64,000 nucleotides of DNA from Channa striata (GCA_033026295.1 CM065181.1:24162688-24226687), one strand, 5' to 3'; positions 12,086 through 25,139 are shown, counted from the stretch's first letter. Program-made: numbers and translations. The notes: generated from the sequence alone by a model not told the origin.

Positions 12086-13840
12086 TAGAAACAAATGCAA
12101 CACAAGGTACTTTAAAAACAAAATTAGACTAGGGTGAAAAAGTTCGCATTCTTCTACTACTTCTACTGTCCGTATCACTGCTCCGATACGTATTTAACTA
12201 CTATAGATGGTGTTTAAAGAGCCAAAGCTTTTTCAAGCCCTGTGAAGTTGTTTGTGGTTTGCAGGACACTTTGAGGAATAAGTTCAGTTAAAGACAAGGA
12301 CAATAACGTGTCCATTCCTTTTTTATTAAAAAAAACAATAATTGTATGGCCTCTATCAACTCTTTGAGTCTTGTTTGCACATGTTTAACTGTGCACATGC
12401 ATGAAGAAGTCTCCACCTTCGTGTGTACAGGGGTAAACAGGTGTTTCTGCAGTGGACATTCACAAATAGGTAACAACAGTCAAACACAACCATCCCAGCA
12501 GCTGCACATCAATCTGCAAAGTAAAAGAATGTTTTAAATTTGATAAAGGCGGAACAGTCACTCAGGGCGTCTGACTGATGTCTTTGTACTAGGTCATAAG
12601 CAAATCCAGACTGCACAGACAAAATGTGAGGATTCCGTGTTGTTTTAACATCTGTTTGGAGATTGTGGACACTGACAGACGTTGTCCTTTATTTTTCAAG
12701 TTGTTAATTCAGGTTGTGTCATTTTTAAATTTCTATGTCCAGAATACATACAGAGCCGAGGAACAAACAAAAGTGGAAGCTTCTGATAGAGATGTAAAAT
12801 GTCATTGACCTGTGCAACAATGGCAATAACAAAAAATCTGCTTTGGAACAGAAACATTCTGTTTAAATAATAACTGTATATTTTTTTAGAGTTATCACCC
12901 TTTAATGATCGTTTGCTGTGAGCCTGAGGCTTCACCCCAGGTCAACGCAGTGAATGTTCCTCGCTGGAACTGGCAGTTGTTGTGGTCATCCAGCTGAAGA
13001 ATGTCCCCAAGCTCTGATTCGGTTTGCTTGCCTCTAACTACGGCAACTAAGCCACAATCATCAGAATCAAACATCGCCTCAGAGAGAAAGACATCTTATT
13101 TCTCTTGACAGGCTTCCTTGTTTCCCCCTCTCCTCATATCTTTAGCAGGAGGAATTAAGGCCTGAACAGATTCTTAAAATGTGGGAGACCACAGACATCA
13201 AGACAGATTCAATTCATCTTTATTTTAGATGAATATTTTAATATGAGGAACACCCACACTAAAGCATGAGTCAAGAACCTGTGTTCATACTAAATGATTT
13301 GTGGGAACTTGCAGAAACACAATGTTACTTCAGAGCAAAAGAATCATGGAGGCACCCTGTCGAGGTCAACTAGCAGGTCAGCTGGTAATACTTCTGTGTG
13401 TTGTACCTACATCACCTACAATCCTACAAAAAACTGTAGGGGTCAGCCTGGTGTGTACGTTTTGAGTTTGAAATAAAGTTTGATTCTTATCACAAACCAA
13501 CTTATTACTACTGCTGCTGCGGCTACGAGTAAACATCTGTTTCCCAGCCAGCTCGCTCTCAGTAGCTGTTGCGGGTTTCTGCTGTTCCTTTCACCCTACA
13601 CCCCACACACTACAGGGTCATTCCAATCGTCAGCCTCGAGTTGAGAAACATTCCTCCGATTATCCCTAGCATGGCCACAACCTAAGACACACAATCAGGA
13701 AAACGTGGATGCAGTTGGGGCTGTAACGCTGGAAAATCTTTACTGACATTTCAACAGAAAATTTGAAAATGAAACATTACTCATTGAACACTGTTGTAAA
13801 AATATGTCCTTAATTCAGGATATGATGTAATTGTCACAAC
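12086..13840. other. Intergenic DNA, no gene recognised
   Basis: AT-rich sequence without a supportable exon, RNA gene or recognisable transposon. Confidence 0.35.
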
Positions 13841-13844
13841 AGGA

Positions 13845-16385
13845 CTAAACACAAGTGTGGTTTTTGACAAGTAACTTCTTATTGAATCCTTTGCCACAAA
13901 CACTGCATTTATACAGTTTTTCCCCTGTGTGAATCGTCATGTGCTCTGTAAGGTGCACATTCTGTTTGAAACTCTTCCCACAAACTGAACAGCTGAATGG
14001 TTTCTCTCCTGTGTGAATTCTCATGTGTGTCTTCAGGTTGCCCTTCAGGCTGAAGTTTTTACCACACTCGGTGCAGCTGAAGGAGTCCTTGGCAGGAGCC
14101 TTTTTCCCAGGCTGGTTTTGTAGCTGCGAGGACTCACCGACACACTTGTGGGTTCTGAGCTGTGTATACCACGTGAATCTTTTGCCACAAACACTGCAGA
14201 CGAATCTCTTCTCTTCCGTGTGGACTGACATGTGCAGTGTCATACGTCTTTTATGTGCAAATCTTTTATCACAAAATGGGCAGCTAAATGGTTTTTCTCC
14301 AGTGTGAATCCTCATGTGTAGCTGCAGAGTTCCTTTCTGGCTGAAACCTTTGCCACAAAACGAACATTCAAACGGTTTCTCTCCTGTGTGAATTCTCATA
14401 TGAGCCAAAATGTTCCCGCTGCAGCTGAAACGTTTCTGACAAACGGAACAACTAAATGGTTTCTCTCCTGTGTGCGTTCGCATGTGGTTCATCAGATGGT
14501 CCTTACGACAAAATGTTTTCGCACACTCTGAGCAGCTAAGGGACTCCTTGTCAGAATTACATTGTAGAGCACTTCCAGACGTGTCATCACATTTCAGAGA
14601 GTTCAAATCTGACTGAGGTTTGCTGCTTCCCTTCCAATAATCATAACTGACCTCAGTCTCAGGTTCTGGGGGGCTAGTGTCAATAGCTGATGATAAATGT
14701 GGATCTTGATCCGGGGACCTGGCCGGGTCCAATTCTGTGTGAATGTTTATCATGTCTTTCACAGTGCGTCTGTTTTTTTTCTTTCCTGTGTGGATTCTCA
14801 TGTGTCTGCTAACGTCCCCACTGTATCTAAAGTGTTTTTTACAGATGGAGCAGCTGAAAGGCTTTTCTCCTGTATGAAGTCTCATGTGGCTGATTGAATT
14901 TCCCTTTTGAGAAAATCTTTTACCACAAATAGTGCAACTAAATGGTTTCTCTCCGGTGTGAATTCTCATGTGTGCATTAAGATGTGGCTTGCGGCCAAAT
15001 CTCTGACCACACTCAGAGCAGCTGAATGATCTCTCTATTGCGTCAAAGTTAAAGCCAATAACAGTGACTTCGACTTTTTTCAGAGACTTTAAACCTGTCT
15101 GAGTCTTCTCAGTCTCCTCCCAGTCTTCATCACTGACTTCGGTCTCTGAAGAGTCTGAAGCCTTTTCATCAGTCAATGGTTCTAAATGTCTATCAGGACC
15201 GGTGATCCAGTCTGGATCAGATCCCTTCGCATAGCCTGTGTTGTCCTCAGTCTGGCTCCAATGATGCTGTGAGGACTGAGGTTTCTCGTCATCATCTTCG
15301 CTCTTCACAGAGAGAGCAGTAGATGGGAACGTTGCCTCGTCCAGCCCTCGAAGCTGCTCTCTCTCCTGACTGCTCCACAGTTCCTCCTGTTCCTCTTTTA
15401 TGTGGGGGGGCTTTTGGTCATCCTGGTCCAGACTGGGGCTCCACCCCTGTTGATCCTCTTCACCAACAATCACTTTTCGGATATCTGAAAGTAAAACTGA
15501 AACACAACCACAGGCTTGAAATTCTTAATTTTAAATTAAATTTAGTTACAAAAGTCACTTGGCACTCTGCAGCAACACATCAAGAAAACAACATTGTAAT
15601 AACACAGCCATAAATAATGCAGTGACAAGGACGTAAATATGAAAAGGAGCTTTGTCTGTCAGCATGTCTGTTGTATATGCAAAATCTGATGTGAAAACCA
15701 AAAAAGTTTAAAAGGGTTTATTCCATGATGTTCTACATCCTCAGTGTACAGGATTAGCAGAGTTGGCAGCAGGAAATGTTCACAGAAGCCATCATATAAA
15801 CGGAAGCCATGTGTACAGGCCAGTTTTACATGTTAGCCACATTCACCAGATGAACCAGGGGTTCCAACCTGCCCACAGCTGATTACCTGGAGGAGGTGTG
15901 TTCAGTCAGTCAGGAGCTGAAAGATACCATCTCAGATGAGGGTGGGTGGCTCAAGAAAAAGTAACTGGTATCTTCCGGCTTCTGATTGAATCAACACACC
16001 TGCCCAAAGACAGGGGTAGTTGAGGTCCAGGGTATAAAGGACTTCTAAGGTGGAGTCAGATTGAGAATGGAACCACAGACCTGAAGAGCAGGTTGATCTT
16101 ATTGCAGCTGCATCCTTTCAGCTGGTTTTACTGGAAGCCTGTGTCTGCTCAGTTGTGTCAGTAACAACGGCTCAAGAAAAAAAAGCAAATCCCCAGAATC
16201 CGTAACTTACGCGGGTTAAACAAATGTTGAGCTTTGTTTCTGCTCGCTGTCACTTGAGCTAACGTTAGCTTAGCAGCATTAGCAGAGCAGTGAAAGCCGA
16301 ACAAACCTTCTCCTCTCTGCGACGTTTCCGGATTAAAACCGTCATCCGGCGGCTCGACACGTTCCTCCATCTTCACTCTGCTCAT
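13845..16385 (-). CDS. ZNF-C: eleven-finger C2H2 protein built from two ZNF units
   Basis: Exon 1 (16385-16211) starts MSRVKMEERVEPPDDGFNPE and ends at a canonical C|GTAAGT donor in phase 1. Exon 2 (15484-13845) starts after TTTCAG with IRKVIVGEEDQQGW, and the whole model gives about 604 residues. Exon 1 is unlike the helical N-terminal module of the other cluster genes. Exon 2 carries an acidic linker (SLDQDDQKPPHIKEEQEELW), three C2H2 fingers, a second acidic spacer and then eight fingers. The last fingers of two sub-blocks end in HxC (RTHKC, KNHTC), a typical array terminus. The two spacers resemble each other (TEVSDEDWEETEKTQTGLKS and TEVSYDYWKGSSKPQSDLNS), which suggests internal duplication or fusion of two ZNF exons. 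Linkers are the usual HTGEKPF. Likely a nuclear DNA-binding transcription regulator. Exon 1 is less certain than exon 2. Confidence 0.86.
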
Positions 16386-16650
16386 TACAGCCACTAACAG
16401 CAGTGTTTTCACGTTATTTACGCTCGGATAACGGCTTCACCGGGCTCTCTGCCCGCATCCTTCCTGTCGGGGAAACGGGAACTTCCGGGGTGACTTTCAA
16501 AATAAAACACCCGAATTCCAAAATGTCTCAAAGACCGTGAAAAAGCAGAAACCCATCGTCAGCTTCAAATGTCTTGTTTAAAAGAGACAGAGCACATGGT
16601 TAATAAACTCTGTCAACTAAAATAAATAATCATGAAGCTGCTGTGTGCAG

Positions 16651-16690
<40 letters not shown>
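16651..16690 (+). repeat. (CT)n microsatellite
   Basis: About 19 CT units, followed shortly by a short TA tract, upstream of ZNF-C. Confidence 0.9.
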
Positions 16691-16694
<4 letters not shown>

Positions 16695-18358
16695 TATACA
16701 TATATATATACACAAGATAAAAAAAGACATACATATATGTCACTACATTGTCCAAGATGAAAAAAACAATTCAGACAAAATATAAACTAACTCTATATAG
16801 GAGAACTAATAGTGACCACTGTACTAAATTTGTAATCGTCTTTACTGAGCTCAGGATTCTGACCCGTGGAATGAAACTGTTACAGAACGAGGCTTTTCTG
16901 ATCTTCAGACTCCGGTACCTTGATAGGAATGTGAAAATGATGTGAGGAAGCCCAGGGAACGAGACAGGCAGCGTGTGTGTCCTATTTTCTGGATCAAAGG
17001 GAGACAAGTCCTGATGATCTTCTCTGCTGTCCTTCCCGCCCTCTGGACAGAGACAGTTCGTCAAAGGCTCTTGACTTTGAAAGTCGCTTTGAATCAAAAT
17101 CTACTGAACAAATAACTTAATTGTTCAGCTTATTTTCTCAGATAATCAATAATTGTTTTTATTTTCAACATATTTTTTAAGTTTCTTCTCTTCCTGTTTT
17201 TAGTTTTTACTAATTTTTAAAATAAAACGTCGTTATACACACACATATTGACGTCCTGTGCTGTGCCATATATTAGCATGTTTCCCCTGGTTTTTGAGTG
17301 ATGTGAGTTGTGGTAAATGAACATGTGTATCTTTGAGGTTCGTTTACTTCGGCTTTATAAACCAGTTGTAAGCATTAATTTCACACAAAGTTGCATACAT
17401 AATAATTTTTTTAATAAACGACCATGTGTTCTGCACAACATCTGGACCTAAGTCCACAGCAGCATGAGTGTAGGTGGATGTTTCCCTTTACAGACAGAGA
17501 ACGTTGATGTTGACTTAAAATCGTTTTATTTGCTTTGAATGTAAAGACTCGCATCACTCTGCCCTTTTATATCATTATTTTATAAATCAGTTTCGTACTT
17601 TCTAATTATGCACCATAGTGTATCTGAAGTTGGTAAAGTATTCATAAGGTATGATGGGGAAGACTGATTCTGATTCTCAGTAGCACTTTTCCTGTAGGTA
17701 TGTCCTGCGACAGACTGCAGACCTGTCCAGGGTGGAGCCCATCTCTCACCTTATGAACAGCATGAATGCTTTAAGATAATGGATGGATTCATATATTTAG
17801 TGAAGTGTAATTCAAACTGATTAACCGACAGTAAGTGATCTACTGAATAAGGCTGATAAGTTACAGTTTAATATGTGACGCCCTCCGGTGTCAAACCCTT
17901 TATGTGGGTTTATGTTAACTTTTCATGTCATTTTTATTTTTTCTCTATGTTACACTGAAGTTTGTTCTGTTGAAAGCTGACACTTGATGCTCACACATGC
18001 TTAAAATAAAGCTCCTCTATAACATACTTCTTTACTTCTCTTTGAACAAACGTAATGAACAAATTACCCAATGCGTAATTGTTATCTTTAGACACCATCT
18101 TGTGAGGATTCCCTGCCTGTGAATTGTTAATTTGGAGTTTGTGTTGTGACTTCCTGCCAGGATTCCGAAAAAGAGTTCTGCCTCCAAATGCCCCATCTTT
18201 ATCAAATCTAAAGCTTATAAACAATTTTTTAGCCAAACAGACAGGGAACTCAGGCTGAGCATATACCTCACAAGATTTTAAACTCTAACATGACATTCTC
18301 TACTCTCTCTATTGAACTTTTCCCTTGCAGCCATGTGTAACACTTCCTGTCATGTGAC
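16691..18358. other. Intergenic DNA with a SINE tail fragment at 17690-17790
   Basis: The only recognisable item is at 17690-17790. CTGCGACAGACTGCAGACCT, GTCCAGGGTGGAGCCC and the end GATAATGGATGG match the body and tail of a common fish tRNA-derived SINE, related to the one at 31735-31955. No exon was recognised. Confidence 0.45.
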
Positions 18359-20816
18359 TCAGCTGAGCTGAATGGCCGCCATCTGGCAGATCCGTTTGTA
18401 GATGTGCTCACAAGGGACGTCGAACCATGTCTTGCTGAGGCTGTTTAAGGTGGCACAGTCCTCCCCGTGCTCCCCCCCTGACTGGTGGTTATCTGGCTCG
18501 GAGCTCCACTGATCCCAGTACCTGAAAAAAGACCGACATGCTCTGAGGTTGAGGGAGTGTTGGCCAGGGACACGTGATGGTTGTAGACTTTACTAATTCA
18601 CAGTTCATAAAAAATAACATAGTATTACTGCCCAAGGCTTCCTTCACCCAGACTCATGTTGTAGGAATCAGTTCATCCAGGAAACTAAATGGATGTTTGT
18701 GCTACTACATCGTCAGTGCAGGAACATGAAGACTAGACACTCAATAACTCTGTGTAGTAGGAACGGAAGCTGATGTCGTACTTGTGCTGCAGCGTTGTGT
18801 TGTCCACCCATCTCCAGTCTCCTTCCTTCTCGATGTCAGACAGGCCGATCCAGTAGTGATAATCAAACCCACCTATTCTCTTGGCTTCCTTCTCCACAGC
18901 ATCCTGCCAAAAACACACACACACATACAGTGAACCCGGCACCTTGAATCTGTAACACGGGCCATGTCTTACGTTTTATTAAAACCACATTTCAATGATG
19001 TATTTGACACACATGCTGCTCCATGCTGTGCAGGATGGTCAGGTGGGCGCCCATCTCCTGACAGCTCGCTTTGCTCTTTGTCCAGTCCAGTTTGTCACTG
19101 CTGAAGAAGTAACACTGGTCCCCGACGTGGAGCCATGCTGCAGGACACTCTCTGCACTGCTCCACTGTTGGTGAGACACATCATACATTATTTGACCTGT
19201 CCTCACGTGTCCTCACGTGTCCTCACGTGTCCTCACGTGTCCTCACGTGTCCTCACGTGTCCTCACGTGTCCTCACGTGTCCTCACCTGTCTGTGAGCAG
19301 CTCTTTCCTAGAGAGCTGTAGGCATCACACAGCTGGATGTAACGCTTCTGCAGAGAGTTCACTTTTAGGAGCAGAGAAGAGTCAGAGGAGGCGCCTCGAT
19401 CCATCCTGATCACTGAGACATAGAGAGATGGACAGACATATAGATGCATACAGTATGCTACAGCTTCAGTGGTTTGAAGTCTCAGTATTTTCCCAAAAAA
19501 AGTGACCCGGGGACTTCCTGTGAGGTGTATTCAGATCACCACTGTTTGCTTTGGACAACGGTTATAGGGGTCCAGTAAAGGCAATCAGCTGGACTGAGGA
19601 ATGTGTCATCGAGTCCTGAGACAGAAGTTGAACTTACAAAGCACAGTGAGGATGATGTTGGTGCAGACAGAGACCAACAGGGCCCCGATCACGAGGAAAG
19701 CTGCCTGCCCCCTCAGACACTCAATGCCTCGCTTCAGTCCCCGAGAACCTGTTTCCACACAGAAGGACAATGGTGAGGATGACTGTACAACATCACTTCC
19801 TACTCACTTCATAACCACGGACTGACCTCCCACTTTAATTTAATGGGCCAGTATTTTCTAGACTATTTCCTGGTTTGTAGCTTCTGAGAATCTGGATTTT
19901 CTGCAAACAAATGAGTTCACTTCGAACAAGGGCTTTTTCTTTACTTTACTGTGCAGCGGTTCTGACTTAATTCACTTGTTTACAAAAGAGCAGAGAGCTA
20001 CTAGTTAATAACCACAGTAACACATACGCACTGTTTACAAAAGTATTCAGACACCTTGCTGTGGCTCCAAACTGCTCAGGGGTCATTTCTCTTGAGCTGA
20101 GTCCAGCTAAAGTAAACTGAACTGCACATACACGTGTTCAGAGGCAGGATGAAATCTTCAAATACCGGAGCTGTTATCTAAAAAATACGAACCAAGTAAG
20201 TAACTAAGCCTAAGACCATATAGCTTCATTTATAGAGCATCTTAACACAACCACAGCTGACCAACACGTTAAAACAATAAGACCAAAACAGTAAAACAAA
20301 GCGACTAAAGCAAAGACTTTAAAAAACGTCTTACTTGGGTTGTCAGAGTATCACGTTACTGTAAATGATGCATCGACATGTCGCCAGCAGCTCATCAGTG
20401 TCACTCTTTCCACATATTTTACGTTTGTTCAGTGACATTACATTACAAGTTCTGGAAAGTAAATTAGCACTGTCCTTAATTACAGAAGTACTTGACTTGA
20501 TTATTGGTTGTCGATATTTTACTAATTCAGACAGAATCACTTGCCTGTGTTACTGTGCACATTAGTGAGTATCCACTGTAACTGTGCCAACAGAAAATCA
20601 CACAGACTGAAGTATTTGCTGCTAGTTTCATTCACAGTTGAATACAATAAACTACAAAAAAATTTGACTCTAAAATGTAATGAAGCAGACGTAACGCTTC
20701 GAGTAGAGCAGTGGAGTAAAGGTACCAGCGCTCTGCTGGAGAACCAGCTCGTTCCCGTCACGTGTCGGCTCCTCGCTGAACTCCTGCAGACTGCTGTAGG
20801 TGTCTCTGTCCTCCAT
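18359..20816 (-). CDS. Type II transmembrane C-type lectin receptor
   Basis: Six exons (20816-20726, 19748-19638, 19412-19287, 19164-19013, 18903-18749, 18521-18359) join in frame to give 265 residues. The cytoplasmic tail has DTYSSLQEF, a YxxL-type tyrosine motif. A transmembrane helix lies at about residues 46-67 (AAFLVIGALLVSVCTNIILT), followed by a short neck. A C-type lectin domain starts near residue 114 (CRECPAAWLHVGDQCYFFS) and contains YWIGLSDIEKEGDWRWVDN and the conserved cysteines. Ca-site residues are unusual: EPDN replaces the mannose-type EPN or galactose-type QPD, and the WND motif reads WFD, so one Ca ligand is missing. Sugar binding may be altered or lost. The layout resembles the CD209, asialoglycoprotein-receptor and CLEC4-like families of fish immune and endothelial cells; orthology cannot be fixed. 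Confidence 0.9.
19201..19290 (+). repeat. 10-bp minisatellite at the lectin exon 3 splice donor
   Basis: Eight perfect CCTCACGTGT units (19201-19280) plus one variant (CCTCACCTGT, 19281-19290). On the coding (minus) strand the variant unit contains the exon 3 end and donor (ACAG|GTGAGG), and every downstream unit repeats GTGAGG. Each perfect unit also contains a CACGTG E-box. Confidence 0.92.
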
Positions 20817-20984
20817 GTCTGTCCTCCTGTGAAGAAGCAGTGGTAGAGTTCTGCTCGGTGTGGTGTGGAAGCAGGTCTCTCTACTTCTGAAGAGGACTGC
20901 GAGGCCCTTTCATCACTCTCTTGGCTCGGTGTAGTGGATTTCCCTGCATTGCACAATCTCTGGAGTTCTGTTTGCTATGGAAGG

Positions 20985-21998
20985 TTAGTGAGGCCAAAAA
21001 CTTGAGTTTGTGACTGAACTTGGGGTTTGTGAGTGTGAGCAGGTTTGAATCTGTTGGAGTAGATTTGAGCAGGAGGAGGACAGAGTTGTAACTGGAGCGA
21101 GCAGAGAGTCCAGGCACAGAGCACACACATGGCCCCCATTGCAACCCCAGGAGCTCTTACTGGTGGGCTTCTGGTCTCTCAGGAGTTTTGGCATTAAGTT
21201 GCTTCCATAAGCTTGGAAGTGGGAGCTAGGTGCCAGGAACCAAATAAGACATCCAGCCAAGACTAGAGTTTAGCAACAGCAGCAAAACTCATTGCTCAAG
21301 TCCACCCTGTGAGGATCAGGGCTGAGTCAGACATCTGTCTCCTCCAGCTCTGATCAAACAGCCACAGTCCAAGCTGCCAGATGTTTGTCCTCGTGACAAA
21401 CGGTAAAGCAGGTCATCGGTAGTTTACATGCTGCCCCAGTACAGTGTGTTCCTGCGTCGTCACCACACAAACAGAAACAGCAGCCATTTCTTCACTGAAC
21501 ATGTTCCAAAAGAATGATAAATCCAGAAAATCTGGTGTTTGTGTTTCAAAATATCAATGTTCAAACTAAAAAAAAGGCACAATGGTGAATTTGATGATTC
21601 ACACATTTGTAGATTTGTGTGTCACTGAATCTCAGTTTTCAGATGAGTTACATTCTATCATTTTTAAGTTGTTGTAAGCGTTGATTGAAAATGTTTCGTG
21701 ACGTGTTAAATGATTCATTCTACCTTTCCTCTTCTCAGTTCCTCTTTCTTGCTCTTTCTATATTGTGTAATACTATTTGGCTGCATCTGATCATACGGGG
21801 GCCGAAATGTGAAAAAAAACAGTGAAACCTTTTTTATCATTTCATATTTTAGTGTTATTTAGTGTTACAGTATGTCATATTATACCAAATTCTAAATTTA
21901 AAGACTGTAACATTTGTCATTAACGTCTAAAAAACGTTTTAACTGGTGTCTGCAGACAGGGACTCAGTCAGCAGCCATTAAACCTCATCTGTCCTTTA
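20985..21998. other. Upstream flank of the lectin gene, nothing further recognised
   Basis: This stretch lies 5' of the lectin start codon. It may hold a non-coding first exon or promoter, but no TATA box or splice site could be assigned with confidence. Confidence 0.3.
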
Positions 21999-22300
21999 AG
22001 AACAACTGTTGCCATGTGAAGAGGGAAGATGATGAAGAGACGCTTGAGTCCCCACAGCTTCATCAGAGTCAGACTGAGGACAAGAGAGAGACAGATTCTC
22101 TAACCAGAAGCTCAGCTCAACACATGGACACACGAGCCGATTGAGAGGACCGTGGAGGACCACACACAGACGGGAACTGACATCCTCATCCTGATGAAGC
22201 CGTGAGCACTCAGGTTTCTCTTCATCATTGTCACTCTTCACAGGGGCAGCAGTGAATGGGAACTTGGTGATATCAGCCTCCTCCAGCCCTTGAGGCGTCT
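21999..22300. pseudogene. Scrambled ZNF linker-exon relic in two opposite orientations
   Basis: On the plus strand 22015-22190 reads REDDEETLESPQLHQSQTED and SSAQHMDT, then stops: this is the middle of the A/B/E-type acidic linker. On the minus strand 22300-22190 reads GLEEADITKFPFTAAPVKSD and NDEEKPECSRLHQ: the start of the same linker. The two pieces abut head to head and overlap in content, so one ZNF exon was broken and partly inverted, or two relics were joined. No fingers are left. Confidence 0.75.
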
Positions 22301-24289
22301 CTCCTTACTGAAGGTACCTAAGATGAAGAGAATGATCAGAAATACTAACTAATTGTTGACAATTAAAGAAACTGAAACCAACAACTGACAGTTGGATCTG
22401 CACCACACAGCTCCATTAACAACACCTGGCTAATGTCGGGTCAGGTTGTTCCTGTTTGTTCTTCTTGACTGGACTGGAGCAGTTTGGAAAGAAGAAGTTT
22501 GTCAGGACATGAAGTCATGGAAACTCCTGCTGAGCCAGGCTTTGTCTCTCTTCTCATGCTGAATGTTGAAATGACAGAATTTTTTATGACCTTCATTTTG
22601 TTTAAACCCTAACACACATAGACATAATTCAAATTATATGGGAGATTCCCCGGTGGAAAATGTTTTCATGTCATAAGACAGTGACGACGTGTTACCTGTA
22701 AACTGAACGTCACATGTTCTGACAATCAGAACAAACCACAGACAGACAAGTCAAAGTCCTTCAGTGTTTAAGCTTTTTAACCAGTTTATTTTGTTTACTA
22801 CTGAACTACAACCAGGCTCAATAAAGACCGGAGCTGAAGTCACATCATCAGTTCTTACAGAAAACTGACCGTAAAATATTGTCACCTGGTTTTAAGTCTG
22901 TACCACTCAGACACTTTAATACTAATGCAATAAAGACGCTTAGTTTAGTCTCTGAACAGAAGTAGTTTAAAGACAGGAACGACTGACAAAAACAGTGACA
23001 GTTGTTTGTTGGAACTCGACTTAACCAGTTTTCAAAAATAAAACTGAAGAAATCTGAATAAGAACTGACGTTCAACTTTTAATAAATATTATTTAACAGC
23101 CTGTGAAATCCCTTTTACACTGTTTAACCAGTTTGGTGTTTGCTCTTCATAGGAACTTTAAATATGAACCACCGCTGCTGCTCAAATGAAAAAAAATGAG
23201 GCAACAATTAGTTTTGTGTATGGTAGCGTTTGACAAATTAGTTGAGTTGATTTTTGACATTAAAAACATAAAATCTGCAGCAGTCGCACATGCAACTGAG
23301 AGCTAAAGTGTAGAAATATGTGACATTATTCACATCTTTCATCAGCATCAGTGACTCAACTGGATGAGCCGTGAGTGACGAAGCCAGGGTCCATCCTGCT
23401 GTCTGTCCTCTCCGTCAGTCCAGTCTCCGTGACCGAGGGCAGAGCTCAGAGCAAAGAGGACGAAGGACAGAGGGAGCCGGGTCACACTTTACCAATGTTA
23501 GTTTGTTGCTTTGAATGCAACAGCAGGAAGTTGATAGCTGATTGATTGATCAGTTCACATGATGATGAGGTAAAACAGAGAATAGCAGCCTTTCTCTCTC
23601 TCCCCACTGTGTTCACGACAGTGAGATTTTTGGGTGAGGGTTAATTACCGACTGACAGAGACAGCGACAGGGTTTACGTGGATGTAAGAGAGCTGGTCAC
23701 ACCAAATCCATGTATGCCTGCAGCAGTTCAGTAACCTGCTTCCTCTTCCACCTCTGACTTATTTTGAAGTGTGGTTCACAGATTGTAACAGTTTGACAGA
23801 GAGTGACAGAAAAAGCTGATTTCTGACTGTCAAACTCAGACAGGAACTCCCGATGCCGCTGTGGAACTGCTTTGGTCCTGGTTCTGTACTGTGCCCGGCT
23901 TAACTTCTGCTAATAGAACAAACCAGCATCAGACACTACAGCCTGAAAAATGATTATAGAGGTGAATCAGATATTTGTAACTCACTTCCTTGCTAAAATA
24001 CAGCAGTACAACAATACTTTTATCAAGTTTTCTTGTTGCTGCTCTACAATCAAACAATAAAAACAGAAAAGTACTTCAAATCTGGTTCTAAATTCCAGAT
24101 TCCAAATTCAGTTTGCTCAATATTTGTCTTAATTTACATTCAGATATATGATATTTAATCAATTTGTCTCCTCCTTGTTATTGAATTTGACGTAACGCAG
24201 AGAGAGAAAGGAAACACATGGGCCTCCCTGCACTCTAAAGATCTGCATCAGCATTGACCACCAGTTAATGAATGAGAATATGAAAATCG
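22301..24289. other. Intergenic DNA, no gene recognised
   Basis: No exon, RNA gene or classified repeat could be supported in this stretch. Confidence 0.35.
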
Positions 24290-25135
24290 GAACAATTCAA
24301 TTCAATTCAATTCAATTCAACTTTATTTATATAGCGCCAATTTACAACAAGGTCATCTCAGGGCACTTTACATAATAAAGTCAAGACTATACAAACATTT
24401 AGAGAAAACCAAACAAATGCCCCTTGAGCAGCTATAGGGAACAGTGGAGAGGAAAAACTCCCTTTAACGGAAGAAACCTCCAGCAGAACCAGGCTCAGGG
24501 TGGACGGACATCTGCCTTGACCGGTTGGGCTGAGTGGAAAGGGGAGAGAGAAAAGAACAGAGCAACAAAAGCAACAACAAAACAATGGGCAGGTTAGTAG
24601 GACCAGTAGCTGCACACTGGAGGACACACAGCGCCAAATCCGGGGACACAAATGAAGACAGGGACAGAGAGAGGGAGACAGAGAGGGAGAAAGACGACTA
24701 CGGGACAAAGAAGACACAGAGTTAATGTCATACAGTGGTGACATTATAGATGTGGGGTGAGAGGAGAGACTGAAGAGAAGAGGAAGTGGCTCAGTGCAGA
24801 GTCCCCCAGCAGTCTAAGCCTATAGCAGCATGACTATAACCAACTATAAGCTTTATCAAAAAGGAAGGTTTGGAGCCTAGTCTTAAAAGTAGAGAGGGTG
24901 TCTGCTTCCCGAATCTGGACTGGGAGCTGGTTCCACAGGAGAGGAGCTTGATAGCTAAAGGCTCTGCCTCCCATTCTATTTTTGGAAATTCTGGGAACCA
25001 CAAGTAGGCCTGCATTTTGGGACTGAAGTGGTCTAGTAGGATGATATGGTACAAGGAGATCTTTTAGATATGATGGGGCTTGACCGTTTAAAGCTTTATA
25101 GGTAAGAGGAAGGGTTTTAAAATTCCTTCTGCAGC
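24290..25135 (-). mobile_element. 5'-truncated LINE (family 1), longest copy
   Basis: Read on the minus strand, 25135-24790 encodes decayed reverse-transcriptase C-terminal sequence (GRAFSYQAP-like, LWNQLPVQIR-like, ADTLSTFKTRL-like). A long 3' UTR follows and ends in four or five AATTG units at 24297-24320. It defines the family of copies at 9636, 11752, 38790 and 57055. There is no target-site duplication that I can point to. Confidence 0.75.
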
Positions 25136-25139
25136 GCTA

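Noticed and set aside
19201..19290. CRISPR array
   Set aside because: Units are contiguous 10-mers without spacers, in a vertebrate intron; it is a minisatellite.
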